A DNA stretch of 64,000 nt from Setaria digitata (GCA_003640385.1 RCAB01000272.1:22785-86784); one strand, 5' to 3'; shown: positions 24,022 to 38,158, numbered from the stretch's first letter. Numbers and translations are program-made. Notes: a model not told the origin generated them from the letters alone.

Positions 24022-27000
24022 CTAACCTTCTTTCAGGCCAAGACATTTTCCCCATTCCTTGATTGATATGTTGCCATCATTGTTGACATCACAATTCTCC
24101 AGGAATGGTTTGATGCATGATTCCATGGGAATAACCGGTGCTGTGATCGGAATCAATTCATGATGAGAAACATGCTTATCATGCGGTTTAATATCCAAAT
24201 CACAGAATTTCCATATTACCGGATAAACATGCTTCTTTTCATCATCCGATTCCGCTTCAGCAATCAATTCCTCCCACTCCAAATTATGCAGCTCACGACG
24301 TTTTTTCATTTCTCGCATTACCTTTAAAAAAAAAAAAGAAAAAAATTTTTTTAATTTTTTTTTTGGTTCAAATTTCCTCATTTTACGAAAAACAGTTTAA
24401 GCGACAGAATTTGATGAAAGACCACGATTTCTTGTTTCGTTTTCTCTTTTCCTCCAACTCCCTTAGTGTACTTTCTTTTCTATACTATAGCATATGGATG
24501 AATATTTGTATATAAGTTCGTTATTTCTTTTATAAACAAAAACAGAATGAATGATCGGTTGAAAATTACGAAAAGGGCTAAATATTATTTAAAAGAGTCA
24601 ACGGAGAAGTCTAAAAACAACGCAGTACAAGGAAAGCAGTTCAATCGTCAAGAGTCACACAGCTTATCATTTCAAAGATTGAAAATACAAGAAATTTTAA
24701 ATTTTAGACAAATTGAATGAAAGTTTGTTAAATTTTATTTTAATATCATTAAAGCAAAAAACAACAATTAGTTTAGTTTATGCTTGGGCATTTTTTTTTT
24801 TTTTTTTTTTTTATAACTGCTAATACTTTATTTGATAGGTTCGATTAAAGATAGGCAACTGAATTTAAATTTCTTATTTTTTTCCTCATTTTTTTCTTTT
24901 TTTTTTGTTTTATGCTTAAAAATATTTCATGAAAAATAATAATGATGAGAACAGTAATAATTATATTCCATACAATTATTACATACATATATACCTGGAA
25001 AAGCCAATCAGCCATTCGTGCTGGGAATTGAATCATTAATTCATCGGTGCATGGTTCAAGCTTTTTGCAAGCTCCCAAATATTCCAAATGAACCTTTGCA
25101 TTCATCTTGTTCTAAATGACAATCAGCAATTATTGAATAAAAATCTACGCTTACCTGAAAATAATTTATTATTGTGCTTACCCCACCGATAAATTAAATT
25201 AAGAAAAAACAAGAAATTTTTTCAAATATTAAAAGTTAACACTTTCAATTTGCTTTTCAAAAAATTTTTTTCTGGAATTTTGAAATTTAATATTAATTAA
25301 ACATAGGTGAAAAATGACTAACTTTGCATTCTTTGGATTTATGTTTACAAAGGCATCTTTCACGATAAAGTTCACACAACGATGGAAATGTTTGATTTGT
25401 ATTACTGCAAACCTATAAAACAATATTATTTGTTCGAAAACTTATCAATCATTGTCGCAATTTTTCTTTTTCTCTTTTATTTATTTATTTTTTCTTGAAA
25501 ATGCAATGCACTTTATACCAGTGATAATTTATTCGCCGAAAGAATAAAATGATAGTGGAAAATAGTAAAATCATAAATCTCTAGCATTAGCATTTTCTAA
25601 ATATAAATTTTAAATGAAACCTGATCAAGTGGATCATCATCGAGCAATGGACACATTGAAATGCATTCACAGGTGGGTTCACCACTTTTATCCACGATAC
25701 ATTCTTTACCCCATCCACAAATATGATCTTCACAAGGATTCTTTTGTACCACTGGTGCTATAAACTTTTACTGAGATAAAAAAGATTTTATTTAATTTGA
25801 TAACAAATACGTTTACCATTAGATTATAAATGTTTTTTTTTTTTAATTATGACTGCTTGCAGAAGATAAACAAATTTAGTTGATCAGCACAATATTTGAA
25901 AAAAAGAAAAAAAAAAAATTTTAAATATTGTGCTAATTTAGCAGAAAAGAAGCTTCGAATTTTAATTTAATTGGACAGAAAACTTCTTATAATTTTTAAT
26001 TAGCAAGTAAATTGCAAAAAGAAATTGAAGAACCAATTTGTTCGAACAATATAATATACTTCTAAGAGATTTGGTAAAATTAGCATGATGAAAAAAAAAA
26101 AAAAAAATGGAGAGCAAGCAATATTAAAATTGCTAATAAATGCCATTTTTGTGTGTATAATTAAAGTGAAAATTTCCTAAGGGAATTAGTAAAGATGTAC
26201 AACTAAAATTTCAACCATAATTTACTAATTTCATGATCTAATTCACTTTTGAGCAGTAATTAATTTTAAAATTATCCAAAAAAAAAATTTTACAGGAAAG
26301 TTGCTGCTGATTTATTCTAGCCTAAACATAATTGGATTTATTTATTTTTTCTAGTTAAAAACATTAAAATAAACAAACCTGGCTTGTAATTTTTCATTGG
26401 TTCTACTATTTTCTCATCAATATTCTCCAGTAATGTTTCTAGTTCATCCCAATCATTTCCTTTCTTCTAAAATTTTGAAAAACAGTTCAATTTTTTCAAA
26501 CAAAATCTTCATTGTAGAATAAGTTTTATTTAGAATTTTTAATTTCTAAAAAGGAAAATAAAAAGGAGAATGTGATTGGTAAGAAGCAGAAACTTATCAG
26601 CTATACCTTAAAAATGAAAAAATCAGTAAATCAAATTAATTAGAGAGAAAAAAAAAAAACAGACATTACACTGTTAATTCCTTCTGATAATTGATTAATA
26701 AAAATTGCCAGGAATGTAGTCGATCAAGTAGTTAATGATTTACATTTGCGTCATTGTATTCGTATTTAGTTTCAATGCAAAAGAATTTAATTCAGATAAG
26801 GTAATTAGTTTGTTTTGGTTTATTAATATTTACTAGAAGAAAAAGGAAACAAGAAAAGAAGTACTTAGTTGTTATGAAAATGAATTTCATTGCTTATAAG
26901 TTCGTTACTTCTCCCTTATTTGATCAGGATAACTCGAAGATTTTTGCAATATCATCATAACCCAGGTGTATACATGGGATAAATATATATGCTAAAAGGC

Positions 27001-28547
27001 AATGAACAGGAAAAAGATGGAACTTTCTGACTGGTATGTTAGAACTCATGCCAAAAATTCTTTTGATTTGAAATATTTTAAGATGAGTTATTATGCCATC
27101 CATAGAAGGCTAACAGTTTAAACCTTTTTGCTATATTAGAAAAAATTTTTTAGTTCAATTATTAATTTAATTATACAAAGAACCATTCGCAATTTTTATT
27201 TGCTAATTCAAAAATTTTTCAAGAATTTGCATTTTTTTTCTTTTTTTTTTTTTTTTTATTCTAAAAGCCTTGAAGAATTTAGCAAAATGGAAGATCATCC
27301 TCATTTGACTGGAAAAAATGAACTTTTCCAGTCTAAAAATTACAACATTTTTGACAAAAAAAAAAAAAAAAAGAAGAAAAAAAACGAAAAAAAAAAAGGA
27401 AATTTAAACTAGAACGAAGTGTTTCTTATGTTTTTTCAAATTTAAACCGTAACATATAAATTAATTTTTTTTTTTTTTTTTAAAAAATGCAGCTAAAACA
27501 CATTTCAGTCAATCTTCACGCTAATGTGCAAAAGGATTGGTAGTTGCAAAATAAAGTTATATAGCCTTGTACCAGTTTTAAAATTTAATGAACTTTCTGT
27601 TTTTAATATCCAACTATTATCATTTTGGAATTGCATTCTAAATCATTGTGTAGAGCGTTTGTTCTAGTCGTACTTTTCAGTAATAAAAAAAATGTTTTGT
27701 TTTTTTTCCAAATTTCGATTAATTTAAATCACTTACAAGTTGAAAATTAGCAGAAAAATAAAATGAAAAAAATTCTTCCTAAGCAACTGAAAAAGAAAAT
27801 CGTAAAACATAAAAATTCTGAAGGATACTGACTAAATAATCAAATATTAATTAATGAAATTATAAATGAAATAAATTAAAGCTGGTTTTTTTTATTTGTT
27901 TTATTATTATTAAGACAGTTAAAAATATTAAGAGAGAAAGTGCTAAGGAGGAAAATGAAAACTTTTGAACATAGACATACTAACGTTGCATTATGTTTGT
28001 TATTTATAATTTTGAACATTTTCTTAGATATCAATAATCACAGATACACTGTCACAGATCTTATAATATCCTCAAACTATAATTTTCTAATTGTTATAGT
28101 TTGTTTAACAGAGCTACGAATCATCTAAATTTTTTGAAATCAAATTTTCCATATTAGATTGTCAAACTGTTTATACTGCAGTTTGAGCACTGTAATCATC
28201 GTTGGGAAATTATCCAAATTTTTGAAATTTAAATTTTTTGCAGTAAAATTTTTGGAGTAAAAATTTCTATAATATTAAGAAACATTTGTCCATTTAGTCA
28301 TCATACACTTAGTATACTGCAACGGGAAATTGCTAATTAAATACAAATAAAAAACTTTTCATCGGCTAGAAAATAATTGAGTTATGATGTGAAGGATGAA
28401 AATGAAATTAAAATACCTACTTAATAATTAGGTAAAGAGAAAAACTCTTTTTTTTTTTTTTTTTTTTTTTTCTGCAAATACCTTTTTGCCAAACACAGTC
28501 GAAGTTACCAATAGTGAGACGCCGAAAATCAGAGCTGCCACATTCAT
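24022..28547 (-). CDS. ost-1: SPARC/osteonectin, secreted matricellular Ca-binding protein
   Basis: Six exons (28482-28547, 26379-26466, 25621-25757, 25323-25412, 24995-25111, 24022-24321) join in phase to 265 residues, essentially the size of C. elegans OST-1. Exon 1 is a signal peptide (22 residues, hydrophobic core LIFGVSLLVTSTVFG). A short acidic segment follows, then a Cys-rich follistatin-like domain (NPCEDHICGWGKEC ... CECISMCP ... CELYRERCLC) with an N-glycosylation site in NTNQTF, and the extracellular Ca-binding domain with two EF-hands: one with the SPARC-type insertion (DLDIKPHDKHVSHHEL) and one canonical (DVNNDGNISIKEW). The family binds basement-membrane collagen IV. A possible trans-splice acceptor (CATAG, 28553-28554) lies five bases before the ATG. 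Intron 1 is 2 kb and AT-rich, with no other gene seen in it. Confidence 0.95.
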
Positions 28548-29799
28548 TGCGTCTATGTGAGCCAAAGTAAATCAACGAGGAAGTTTGATGGTAACAATTG
28601 TCGAGAAAGATGCTTACCTCAATGATCGCCTCCTTTCCTCTGAATTTATCCATCATACCAACCTGTCCCTTCTTTCACTTACCCCTCTTCCTTCCTTCCC
28701 TTTCCTCCTACCTTTTGCTTAACAGATTTTCTTTTAAGCTACATTAGCTAACCAAACTTTAAAAAAAAAGAAAAAAAAACAAAAAAAAAAAAAANAAAAT
28801 TAATACTCCACCCGATCCACACGTTACCCCAATCGAAGTGTATTGCTTATTCACTGTATAAGCAAACAGTTGAAAAAGTGGTAGTTAAAAGAACTATAAG
28901 AGGATAAAAGTACAACTTATGTTCTGAATTTTTCCAATTTTGTTCCAGCAATAAGAGATTTTTAAGACTTTATTTGCATAGATCAACACCAATAAGGTAA
29001 CAGTTGGATTTTAAATTTAAAATTGGAAATGTAAATAACTCTGGAAATTCCCAACACCGATTTCAATTTTAAGCAATACAATATTCGAACTACTCTTCAG
29101 ACTGCACATTGAACGAACGAACTTAGGGTCGATTTGCACTACCATTACACTTAAGATGAACTGAAAATCTCGACTGCATTATTACACCAAAACTCTCGCA
29201 CACATTGCCTAAACCTCTCTTCCATACATTAAAGAACTCTAAAATTTATGCCTTTCACAGAATTCATTAGATCCGTACTGAGTCCCGTTATTTCTGCAAG
29301 CCTAGCAATTCAATTTCAGCAACACCTCCAAATTTTATGCTGTAATTCAAATCCGTGAACCCGAAACAAAACACACCTTCCGAATCATAATATATTTAAA
29401 TTTCAGTCACAGTTGTGGAACATCCATCACAACCACTTGAAATTACACCTCGGTAAATAGAAATTGTTCCGATGTTAAAATGCTTCGCCCATAAACTTCA
29501 GTTCATGACTTTAAAAGTGAATGGCATGTTATTTATGTTACAATGAATTTAGATAGAACTTTACTGGCGCGAACACGAGAACAGCATCACCTTACAATAA
29601 TAACGATCAATTCGTTAAATCTTATGAAAAGAGTATGAATTTACTGCCACGAATTAATATTTGTTAAAATTTGGACACACTGCATCTAAGAAATGAAATT
29701 TCTAATAAATAGGGTCTAGAAAAACTGGAGACTGACTCGTACGCGTGCAACAAATGTTCATCATGATCAGGAAATAATAGAATGCCTTTTCTTTAAAAC
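28548..29799. other. SPARC upstream region and VDAC 3' flank
   Basis: Contains the probable SPARC promoter at the left and the VDAC 3' UTR at the right. A single N sits at 28795 inside a poly(A) run. Unlike the other three single Ns, it has no flanking duplication. No coding or RNA feature was recognised. Confidence 0.5.
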
Positions 29800-32177
29800 T
29801 TAACAACACGGATGGAAGTTTAAACCAATGCCGTATTTGTGCCCTTCACTGAAAGAAGCCATTCCAAACTGTGATGAAAGCGTCAGCTTCAACTGAAATT
29901 CACATTTTACAGTTTTTAGCTTCTTTATAATTCCTAAATTTCTTTCAGAAAAATATAAATTTAAATTACGGATGCAAAAAAAAAAAAGTTTTTTGAAACT
30001 GAACGGTATGTACAGAAACAGCCAAAAAGTAATACAGATACATCAAATGCCATACTTAACGTAATAGCTAAAAATGCTGCTGATAATTAGAGATTTGAAA
30101 ACAAACTCGATTTGAGAGATGATGCGTAAGTGCAAAAGCAACTTTTGATTCATGATCAACTTTGGCTTTCAGTTCTAAATCCTGTGTGGGACAGTACTTC
30201 ATTGCCAAACCGAAACGTGCTCCTGGCTCACCAGTTGTCCAGCTAAACATAGCCCCAATATCTAGATTCTATAAAATATTTTAAAATTACGCATGCAGCA
30301 TGCTGAGTTAATTTTCTAAAAATTCACCTGTATAAGAAAAAATCTGATTTAAAGAGAGAGATAAAAATCGACTGTCATTCGAAATCTATTAGGAAGGTGT
30401 ATCACGTAATGAAGCAGCTCTAGAAGTTACAACTGTCTAGTTCCAGCATTTCTGCCCACTGCGCACTATAACAACCGTGTTGTGAAAAATTCATCAACCA
30501 GAATGGAAACCTAACTATGAGACGAAAATTACATTACTTAGACATGCCATAGTCCAATGAGACACAAAAAACTAAAAACCATACTTACATGAGCGACACC
30601 GTGGTAGAATGAGCCACCAAATTCTCGAGCATCGTTTACGTACGAATGCAAAACATAATCTTTTCCTACTCTTCCAAATGCAAAGCTAAGAGACTGAAAA
30701 ATATTCTTTTACGCATACCAAGAATCACTCACTTCAGTGCTTAAATGAATTGTATCTGCAATCTGTGAACTGCACGTCACAAACTGGAAGAGTTTTATAA
30801 AAGAAATTCAAAAGCATGTTCCTTGTTTGCGCACCTTCAGCTGACTGCTAGGAACATCAAATGCGCTTTGTACCCCCATCAACCATCCATTCAAACCGGT
30901 AACTGCAGAAAAATTGACTTGAGGACCGGTATCCAATCCGACATCAAGATTACACTGAAAAAAGAAGCAAATAATCCGCGACTTAATTCTTTAGTTAGTC
31001 TCCTACAATAACCGCCTCATACTATTCATAGAACTATAATACGTCAGCCGAAGAGGATGCATCGACAAACTACGACATATACATATGTCGTTCGAGTAAT
31101 TAGGATAGGCAGAACAAAACACTGCAAGCCTAAATAAACAGAAGTATCCTAATCAGAGAGTATGATTTTATTCACGAATATCATGAATACAACAGTGTCA
31201 CCCAACCTACTCAAAGATTTTTCTGTGAAATCCAGAGAAAAACACCGTACCGTAACATTCCTGTTCAACAATTCAGCCTTCACCCGACCTGACCGTTTAC
31301 CATTGTGTGGAGCATACCACGAATCTAATGTAAGTTTCAAACCACGGGCGAAGCGATCCTGTATTTCAACAATTGTACCCAGTAAATTCTCCGTATTCCA
31401 CTTTTCTGTCAGAACCATGCCTGGAATATAAAATTTTTATTCCTTCTGCAAAAGTTCCATTTACTTTATATCTTATGATATTTTTAAACAACCCTCATTT
31501 TCCAAAGAGAAAGTGAATACCAACCACAAATTACAACAGTTATACTTATTACTTAAATACCAATTTATCAGCCCTGTATTGACACAGAGCACAATGACAC
31601 AACTACCTCTAATTACCTATCACAGTTCACAAAGCAAAAACAATTTACCATATGAAGGTATACGATATTTGACATCAAAATTTCCAGCGAGTTTTCCTGT
31701 AGCAACGGTGTGCACTGCAGCAGTGGAAAACTCCACCTCCTGATTTTCTCCTGATCTCGAACATGCGTCAACTCGTAGAGAACCAAAATCTGAAAGAAGC
31801 CAAATGAACTATTTCTAGCCAAAGGTACAAAAACTTTCGTTGCTCAGAAATCATATTTACCGAATGACCTTCTCATCTTTTCGTGGCCTTACATGGATTC
31901 TATGCTGGATTATTACCACCAAATAATTTAAATCAATAAAATGTAGATGTTATACCCGGCATGCGGTCGTTATTTCATCATCTTAATATATAGCTATAAA
32001 AGTTGATCAAATGAACAAATAAAACTGCGATAACTTATAGCAATGAAAAACTTTGAAAACTTTCAAACTCATAACTAACAGGAATGATAATGAACAAATG
32101 AAGATAAACTAACTGTATCCCTTCGTGAACAACTCTCTAGCTGCCTTCCCAAGATCAACGTAGCACGGATAAAACAT
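29800..32177 (-). CDS. vdac-1: mitochondrial voltage-dependent anion channel (porin)
   Basis: Seven exons (32114-32177, 31649-31789, 31251-31420, 30835-30954, 30589-30693, 30107-30268, 29800-29892) join in phase to 284 residues, the usual eukaryotic porin length (283 in human). The N-terminal helix YVDLGKAARELFTKGY, the strand pair around VLTEKWNTENLLGT, YVNDAREFGG and the C-terminal HKYGIGLNF match the family. The product is a 19-stranded beta-barrel in the outer mitochondrial membrane, passing ATP/ADP and other metabolites. A CTACTACAG acceptor lies one base upstream of the ATG, with a second (GTTTTAG) slightly further up, consistent with trans-splicing. The intron between the exons at 30835-30954 and 30589-30693 contains a possible extra in-frame exon. 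Confidence 0.94.
30733..30783 (-). other. possible in-frame cassette exon inside VDAC
   Basis: A 51-nt open segment (17 codons, phase 0 on both sides) is bounded by a TCTTCCAG acceptor and a GTGAGT donor, both good sites, within a VDAC intron. Including it would add 17 residues between two beta-strands. The normal-length model does not need it. Confidence 0.3.
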
Positions 32178-32625
32178 CCTGTAGTAGCCTAAAACAAACA
32201 ATTTCAGTACTGCCAAATCCCCCACACAAACCAATCACCCAAACCCCTGCGAAGCCACCAAACGACAGAACAACCCCACAGAAACTGTCGGTATCCTTCG
32301 GTCCATATACCGTTCATACGGCTGGTGTTCATTTTTCATGCTCCTATTGTGAAATACTTATTTCCTTCTTGCCAACAAGCTTTTATATGGATATTAGAAA
32401 TTTACATATTAGTGGTGCTTGAGGTTGTTCTAGCTTACGGCTTGTAATTTCCAAGTTCTATTATTATATGTTAACTTGGATAAGACAAGTATTTTTTCAG
32501 GAAAAGAATGTTTGCTAGGTTGTTTTAATAAGATGTGAATGTTGGTTTATATATGTTGAAGTTTTTTTTTTAGGAATTAAATAATGCAAATGGTAAATTG
32601 GATATTTGGTTAGCTTGAGATAGTA
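32178..32625. promoter_or_regulatory. 448-bp shared upstream region of VDAC and KIAA2013-like gene
   Basis: The two start codons face away from each other across this interval, so it should contain a bidirectional promoter. A strong TTTTTTTTTAG acceptor (AG at 32572-32573) precedes the plus-strand gene and probably receives the spliced leader. Between it and the main ATG lies a nine-codon upstream reading frame (32584-32613). No specific factor sites were identified. Confidence 0.5.
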
Positions 32626-35600
32626 ATGTTGTCATCTATGAGAAGAGTACAGTGTAGGCGATGGGATGATTTCGAATTGAGAAAATGGTTACGTCAACTT
32701 TCTGTACCAAGACGGGTCTCATTGACGGCTGTTTTCATCCTCTTTTCACTCTATTTCATTATATCTTCCTTCTTTTCCTCACCCTACATCTCTGAGTCCC
32801 AAAAATGTCTCAGTGAACATCTGAATGCTTGGAAATACTTCGAAAACGATAATTTGGTTTCAATTTCCAACAAAAAATTTGGATTTACTGGTAATGGGTT
32901 AGTTCTGCAATTCATTAATCTTCCTTATCTGGACTTCTAGAGGCATTATTAATTCATGTGCTAACTTATAGCCTATTGGGTTGTACGAAGCAACATATTC
33001 ACTTTGAATCCATTCATTCAAAATTAGTATGACATTTATTACATCATAACAGTTTATAAGATCTTTTTGAGGTTCATCGGAATGGGTGGCGATGGAGAGT
33101 TGCGGCTAAAAACATCTCGAGTTTTATCAGCACGAAGTGCCTTTTCTCCTCTTATTGATGCGCAAATTCAAAATTCAGAATCTTTTGCAGAAAGTTATAT
33201 AAATGATTACCGTGATGGTACTATCACAGCTATACGATGTTATCGTATTGTACGTATTTCTAATCTTTAATTTTCACATTTCCTTCTTTCTTTCTGTTAA
33301 TTTTCTTTTAAATATTGCATCTTTTTGGTTTTTTATTTAAGGAAGTTATTTTTAAAGATCTATGAAGTTAATGAGTATTTTCAATAATCTTTTACTGCAG
33401 AGCGATCAATGTATATGTACTGCACAACGCGTTTATGCTCATCGAAGAAGACCGCATCTTTTAATCCAAGAACTTCAGGCGGCAAATCCATCGGTCTTTT
33501 TTCCGTTACTTTTAAATGTAGCTCCACTGCAAACAAAGCAATTCCAGACATATATTTTCTGCGTAGTATCCATATTTTCAGTCCTTCTTTCAGGATAGCG
33601 ATATCGAAATCGAACTCTCCGTAAAAATTTCGGAATATTGGACGCAAAGAAAGAGGTTTACGTTTTTGCATTATTAAACTCTGCAAGTATTACCGACTGC
33701 TGTTTAATGAGTAACAGGTCACTGCGTTGTGACATACGCCAGAGCACTGAAAAGTTTCCTTCGTATGCGAAATGATAGTATGGTACTCAACAGAAGAGCC
33801 ACCACTGAAGACTTGGAAGCTGGATAAGTCAAGTTTTGATCAGGTAAACAGAATGGACAAATTGATCCTACGAAGGGTATTTATGAATAAACCCCTTCAA
33901 AATTTGTTATATGTTTCAGTAGCAGTGCAGCTGATCCAGTTTATACACGTCACTTTGAGTCTGATGGAGCACATACGTTAGTTGCTGCTGCATGTACGAA
34001 AATTCCTGAAACTATTACGGTTGAACAGAAAAACGAAATCTTTTTACGCTTTCTTTGTCTCATCAATTATATTGCCGGAAAAAACGAAAATGATGAGTTA
34101 AGATTGCTGGGCGAAAGTGTTGCCAAGGTGTATTGTTTTTTATGCTCTCTGGCAAACGGGTTTTAAATTGATTGAAGTTTTGAGAAAGCTTAGGTATCTC
34201 TACCACTTCTCATCAGGTCTTTGTAACCTTTGATATGAGGTGCAAGTCAGGAATTTCTCAAGTATACAAAGGAAAGTAATACATATGTTGCTACACTCTT
34301 CTATTTTATGTTGAAGGTATTTCTCGGGTTTGGAAGATTTTAAAGTGAGTAACAATGAATGGAGGAACGAGTTTTAGCATGAGTATATGGTTACCAAATG
34401 TGGAGGATCGATAATTGTGAAGACCCATGTGGAAGATTAATTCACTTTTGGGAATGTTTTTTTTTCTTTTTCAGGAACTCACAGATTACAGCTTACTAGA
34501 TAGAACCCTTCTGTATCGCGAGCATTCAACGGCTTGGAATAAGGTACGATTACTATTTAACATAGAACTTTTTGTTTTAGTGGCTGGTGATTATATCCTT
34601 TTTCTAATTTATATGTATTTTTAGTTAAATATGGTTACGTTTGGTATTTCAAAATCTCTAGCTCCAAATGCTTTGAATGCTGATCAAATAAATGCTACAC
34701 GTTACGTGCTGCTATCAAATATGCGTGATCCACTGCTAGAAATTGGAGTTAGCAAAGAACAAAAGGAGGTAGATATCGTTAAGATTAAATCTGCACTTTT
34801 TCATGTATCTGTTTTAAGACATATTTATTTTCGGCAAATATGACCAGTAAATTCCAGGCGGGAGCAGCATCGATAAAGAAAATAGATATGTGTTACACAG
34901 GACATTCAACGCTTCTTGTACCCTCTCGTTTGTGGAGGAAATCTGATAATGTCAATGACATCATTGAAACAACGGACATCTGGTTATTAACTCTGGAGAA
35001 ACGTGGATGTTCTGGACTCCTAAAAGCTGGTGCTAGTGGCCTTGCCGAAGCGTTTGTTCTCAGTCTTCTTGCATCCAAGTAAACAGTTCGTGATCTTTTC
35101 TTTGTAGTTCTGCTGTGAAATATAAGTCTCAATAGGTTTTTCAACTAAATTATTCCTGTTTTCGCAGGTTTTCTCGTGAACATCTGGAAATAGACATTGA
35201 TCCGGCTGATTTACTTCGAGAGATTACAGTTGGAAATTTGGCATATTCTCCTACCACGAAAGTTTCAATAAATGTTCGTTTAAGTACTGGTAATCGACCT
35301 TATTTCATGATCTCGTCCGACTCGCAGGTAAGATACTTTTTCATCGTTCTAATTACTTTTTTATATTTCTTTTTGACTAAGGATATCACAGTTTCGAAAG
35401 ATTCTCACATGGTGGCTACCCTTTGAATGGGTAATCACTTACTCCTTTTTTGTTTTTGGACTTTTGTTTAGAAATTCCCAAACCGCTCATCTGTTTTGTT
35501 CGATTTTCAAATTTTAAGATTTTCGCTTGTGATGCAGCCTGCTTAAATCATCCAATAGCCGTCGGACGATCAAATATACATATTCCGGTTAAGGTAACTA

Positions 35601-36321
35601 AACCAGCTACTCCAATTTTATATATTTCACACAACAAAAATCATCTCGAGCAACTGCGGGGGACAATACACGTTGTTGAGGTGATGCTTTTTCATGTTAA
35701 AGCCTAGTGTTGTTGGAGGAAGGAGATGAATTCCTAAAAATTTAGAATATTCAACATTGCTTAGCGTAGGATCTTTTTTTTTTTCTCTCCAGAGAATAAA
35801 ATTGGTTATCTCAGCACTCAAGATATCCCATACGCCTCTAGATCCAATGGGCTGCTAGTGTTTAATCTCTTCTATTCGGAACTGAGTATAAAGCAATGAT
35901 CTGGATGCATATATATTTTTTTAAATGCACGTTTTTTGCTGAATGCTTGATCGACCAGTGGAAGTCCAAAAGTGAAACTGTTTTGTAATTTATTCAAATG
36001 TGATTTTTGGCTAAAAATTCTAAAAAGAAGAAAAAAAATTGATCATTTGTTGCTGAATGATAGTTTATAATACCCGTAGTATTATAAGAAACTTCTTTAC
36101 TGCAGGTCATGGATGCTCCTGCTCATGAGCATGGACTAATTGCGCTTCATAAACATGGTCATCGTTTGGGTGGTCTCCCAATGATGTTTTGGATGATGCT
36201 TGGTGCTTTAGTAATTGTATTCCATTTATTCTTATTTAAGTTGCTTTATTCGGAGTGGCAAAAGGGGGACACAATGCCTTATAATTATTATTTACGACAG
36301 CGTTACATTCGCAGTCACTGA
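32626..36321 (+). CDS. KIAA2013-type single-pass membrane protein
   Basis: Twelve exons (32626-32897, 33072-33249, 33401-33562, 33599-33686, 33755-33827, 33920-34127, 34475-34543, 34625-34768, 34858-35078, 35168-35327, 35519-35680, 36106-36321) give 650 residues (human KIAA2013: 634). An N-terminal signal anchor (about 29-50) is followed by a long lumenal domain. Family landmarks are HRRRPHLLIQELQAANPS, DIWLLTLEKRGCSGL, FACDAACLNHPIAVG, TPILYISHNKNHLEQL, then a C-terminal membrane segment ending AFHLFLFKLLY-like (here FHLFLFKLLYSEW). The boundaries of exons 4 and 5 (33563-33830) are the weakest: they are phase-consistent but two acceptors are poor. The biochemical function of the family is not established to my knowledge; a secretory-pathway location is inferred from topology. 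Confidence 0.85.
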
Positions 36322-36698
36322 GATATTGCATCGCGAGATATACATTTCTCAAGGAATAAGAAAGGTTATCCATACTTGTTTCTAAATGTATTATTTATTA
36401 TCTGGTTCATTTGAAGTATTCATTACATCTATACTTGTGTTGTATATGGTCCTTGTCCTTCATAGCGAATTCAGTCATCTTCCTTATAGTAAATGTGTAA
36501 GTGAAGATTTAGGGGGTAGTTAAAAATTGAAATTTAGGAAGTAATAACTTTGTCGGGAACACATGGCTACTTTTACTGTTATGTTAGTAATTGCAGTGAT
36601 TTGTCGTGAAACATACCACAAGTACTAAAAAAACGCTCCTTTTTTTAAAACAATATCAAATATATGGATGATCACAAATCCATTGATTTTGTCGTCCG
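36322..36698. other. intergenic between convergent 3' ends
   Basis: The short spacer between the stop codons of the KIAA2013-like gene (+) and the p105-like gene (-). Nothing beyond probable 3' UTR sequence is visible. Confidence 0.5.
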
Positions 36699-38118
36699 TC
36701 ACTGTTGCTCATTTCCAGCCTGTATCAAACGTACCCCAAGCGTTTCCCCCATGTCTTCCAAAGATTGCGTCACTGTTGACAAGTTTGCATTTGGAACTTG
36801 CTGCAAATATTTTGAAGTAGTTCCGAATAAATGCTAAGTTTTAAGTATTTAGATGCATTCACGCAACAAACCCTGAAATATTGCCGATTTATTAAGCTTC
36901 ATTCCATTATAATAAAGGGCATGGTAGCGAAACTTCAGCTTTTGCGTTTCCTTGAACTATTTATTGAGTCACTTCCGAATGATCTTTAGATTTTCAGATT
37001 TCTCTCTACTTAAAATATATATAGGGAAAACCTTACTTCGTATTGATCAAGAAGCATCATGGTTGGTGAAGAGGAATCGTCTAAACAAACACGAATAAAC
37101 TCTACCATATGCCCACAACCGAGATGATCCGCTAGAATTGCCCATTTATCCTCTACATCTAATATCTTCGATAGTCGTAACCTCGTTAGGTAATCCAAAC
37201 AGGAAACATCATCTGAAACTGAGAATTAAGGCTGTGTGCTTTATTCAGACAAAGTTGCTGTAAAAAAAATAACAGTTTATTTCTTATACGAATATCGCTC
37301 TGATAAGGATGTATGCATAATTTGGTATCATCATTGTACAGATGGAAAGAAATATCCATTTTATTTTTGTTGCTCTGACCACAGGAATTATTATTTATTG
37401 TTACTTAGTTCTATTGTACAACAGTAAAGTTTTATGTGCCGCTTTACAGTTAACTGTTTGTCATGCATAATTTAGTCCAGCTATATAAGACTGGTGATAT
37501 GTCCATCGTAGAAACAAGACAAGTTATGTATAGTAGTGTTGATGCTTTGAAAATTTATAAAATTCGGAAGAAGAAACAGAGAAATATGTAACCTTTGAGT
37601 GTACGAAGTCGATAACTAGTTGCAGCATCGGTGCTTACAGCTGTACTACCCGATTCTTCACTTTGCGGTTCATTGGTTTCTTGTTCTTCGAGACCGTTTT
37701 GTGCAGCATATATATCAGGTAATTCAACGCGTTCGCCATTTAGAATCCGCTGTACATCTTCGTCATCTGCTTCTGCTGGTCGCCCATCACCTATATTACT
37801 ATCGTTTTACCTCATGACAAATTTTTCCTTTATTTATTATTATTATCCCTCAAGATGAACATAATCTTGCATATAACTTTAAGAGGCAGTTTAATAATGA
37901 CAAAAAGATGTTGCACTCTGAAAACCTGTTCCCAAAGAATCCATGGTTGATCCGGCATCCAGAAGGCGTCCGATCATTACAAGATTCTTTTTCTTACATG
38001 CAACTTTCAGAGGTGTATCGCCATTATTCGATATTGCATTAAGATCACAGTCATGCTGCAAGTTTCATCATTAACAGCCAAAAAATTGATGATAAAAGTT
38101 ATCCCTTTTCTTCTTTTT

Positions 38119-38158
<40 letters not shown>

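Noticed and set aside
25886..25934. Inverted repeat AGCACAATATTT / AAATATTGTGCT in a SPARC intron
   Set aside because: Twelve-base AT-rich arms with a 25-base loop are expected by chance in DNA of this composition.
28795..28795. Single N, considered as a fourth haplotype-join scar
   Set aside because: It is inside a poly(A) run with no duplicated flanks, so it is more likely a homopolymer base-call gap.
33381..33686. 101-codon minus-strand frame opposite KIAA2013-like exons
   Set aside because: It is the antisense shadow of coding exons. The plus-strand frame carries the family motifs.
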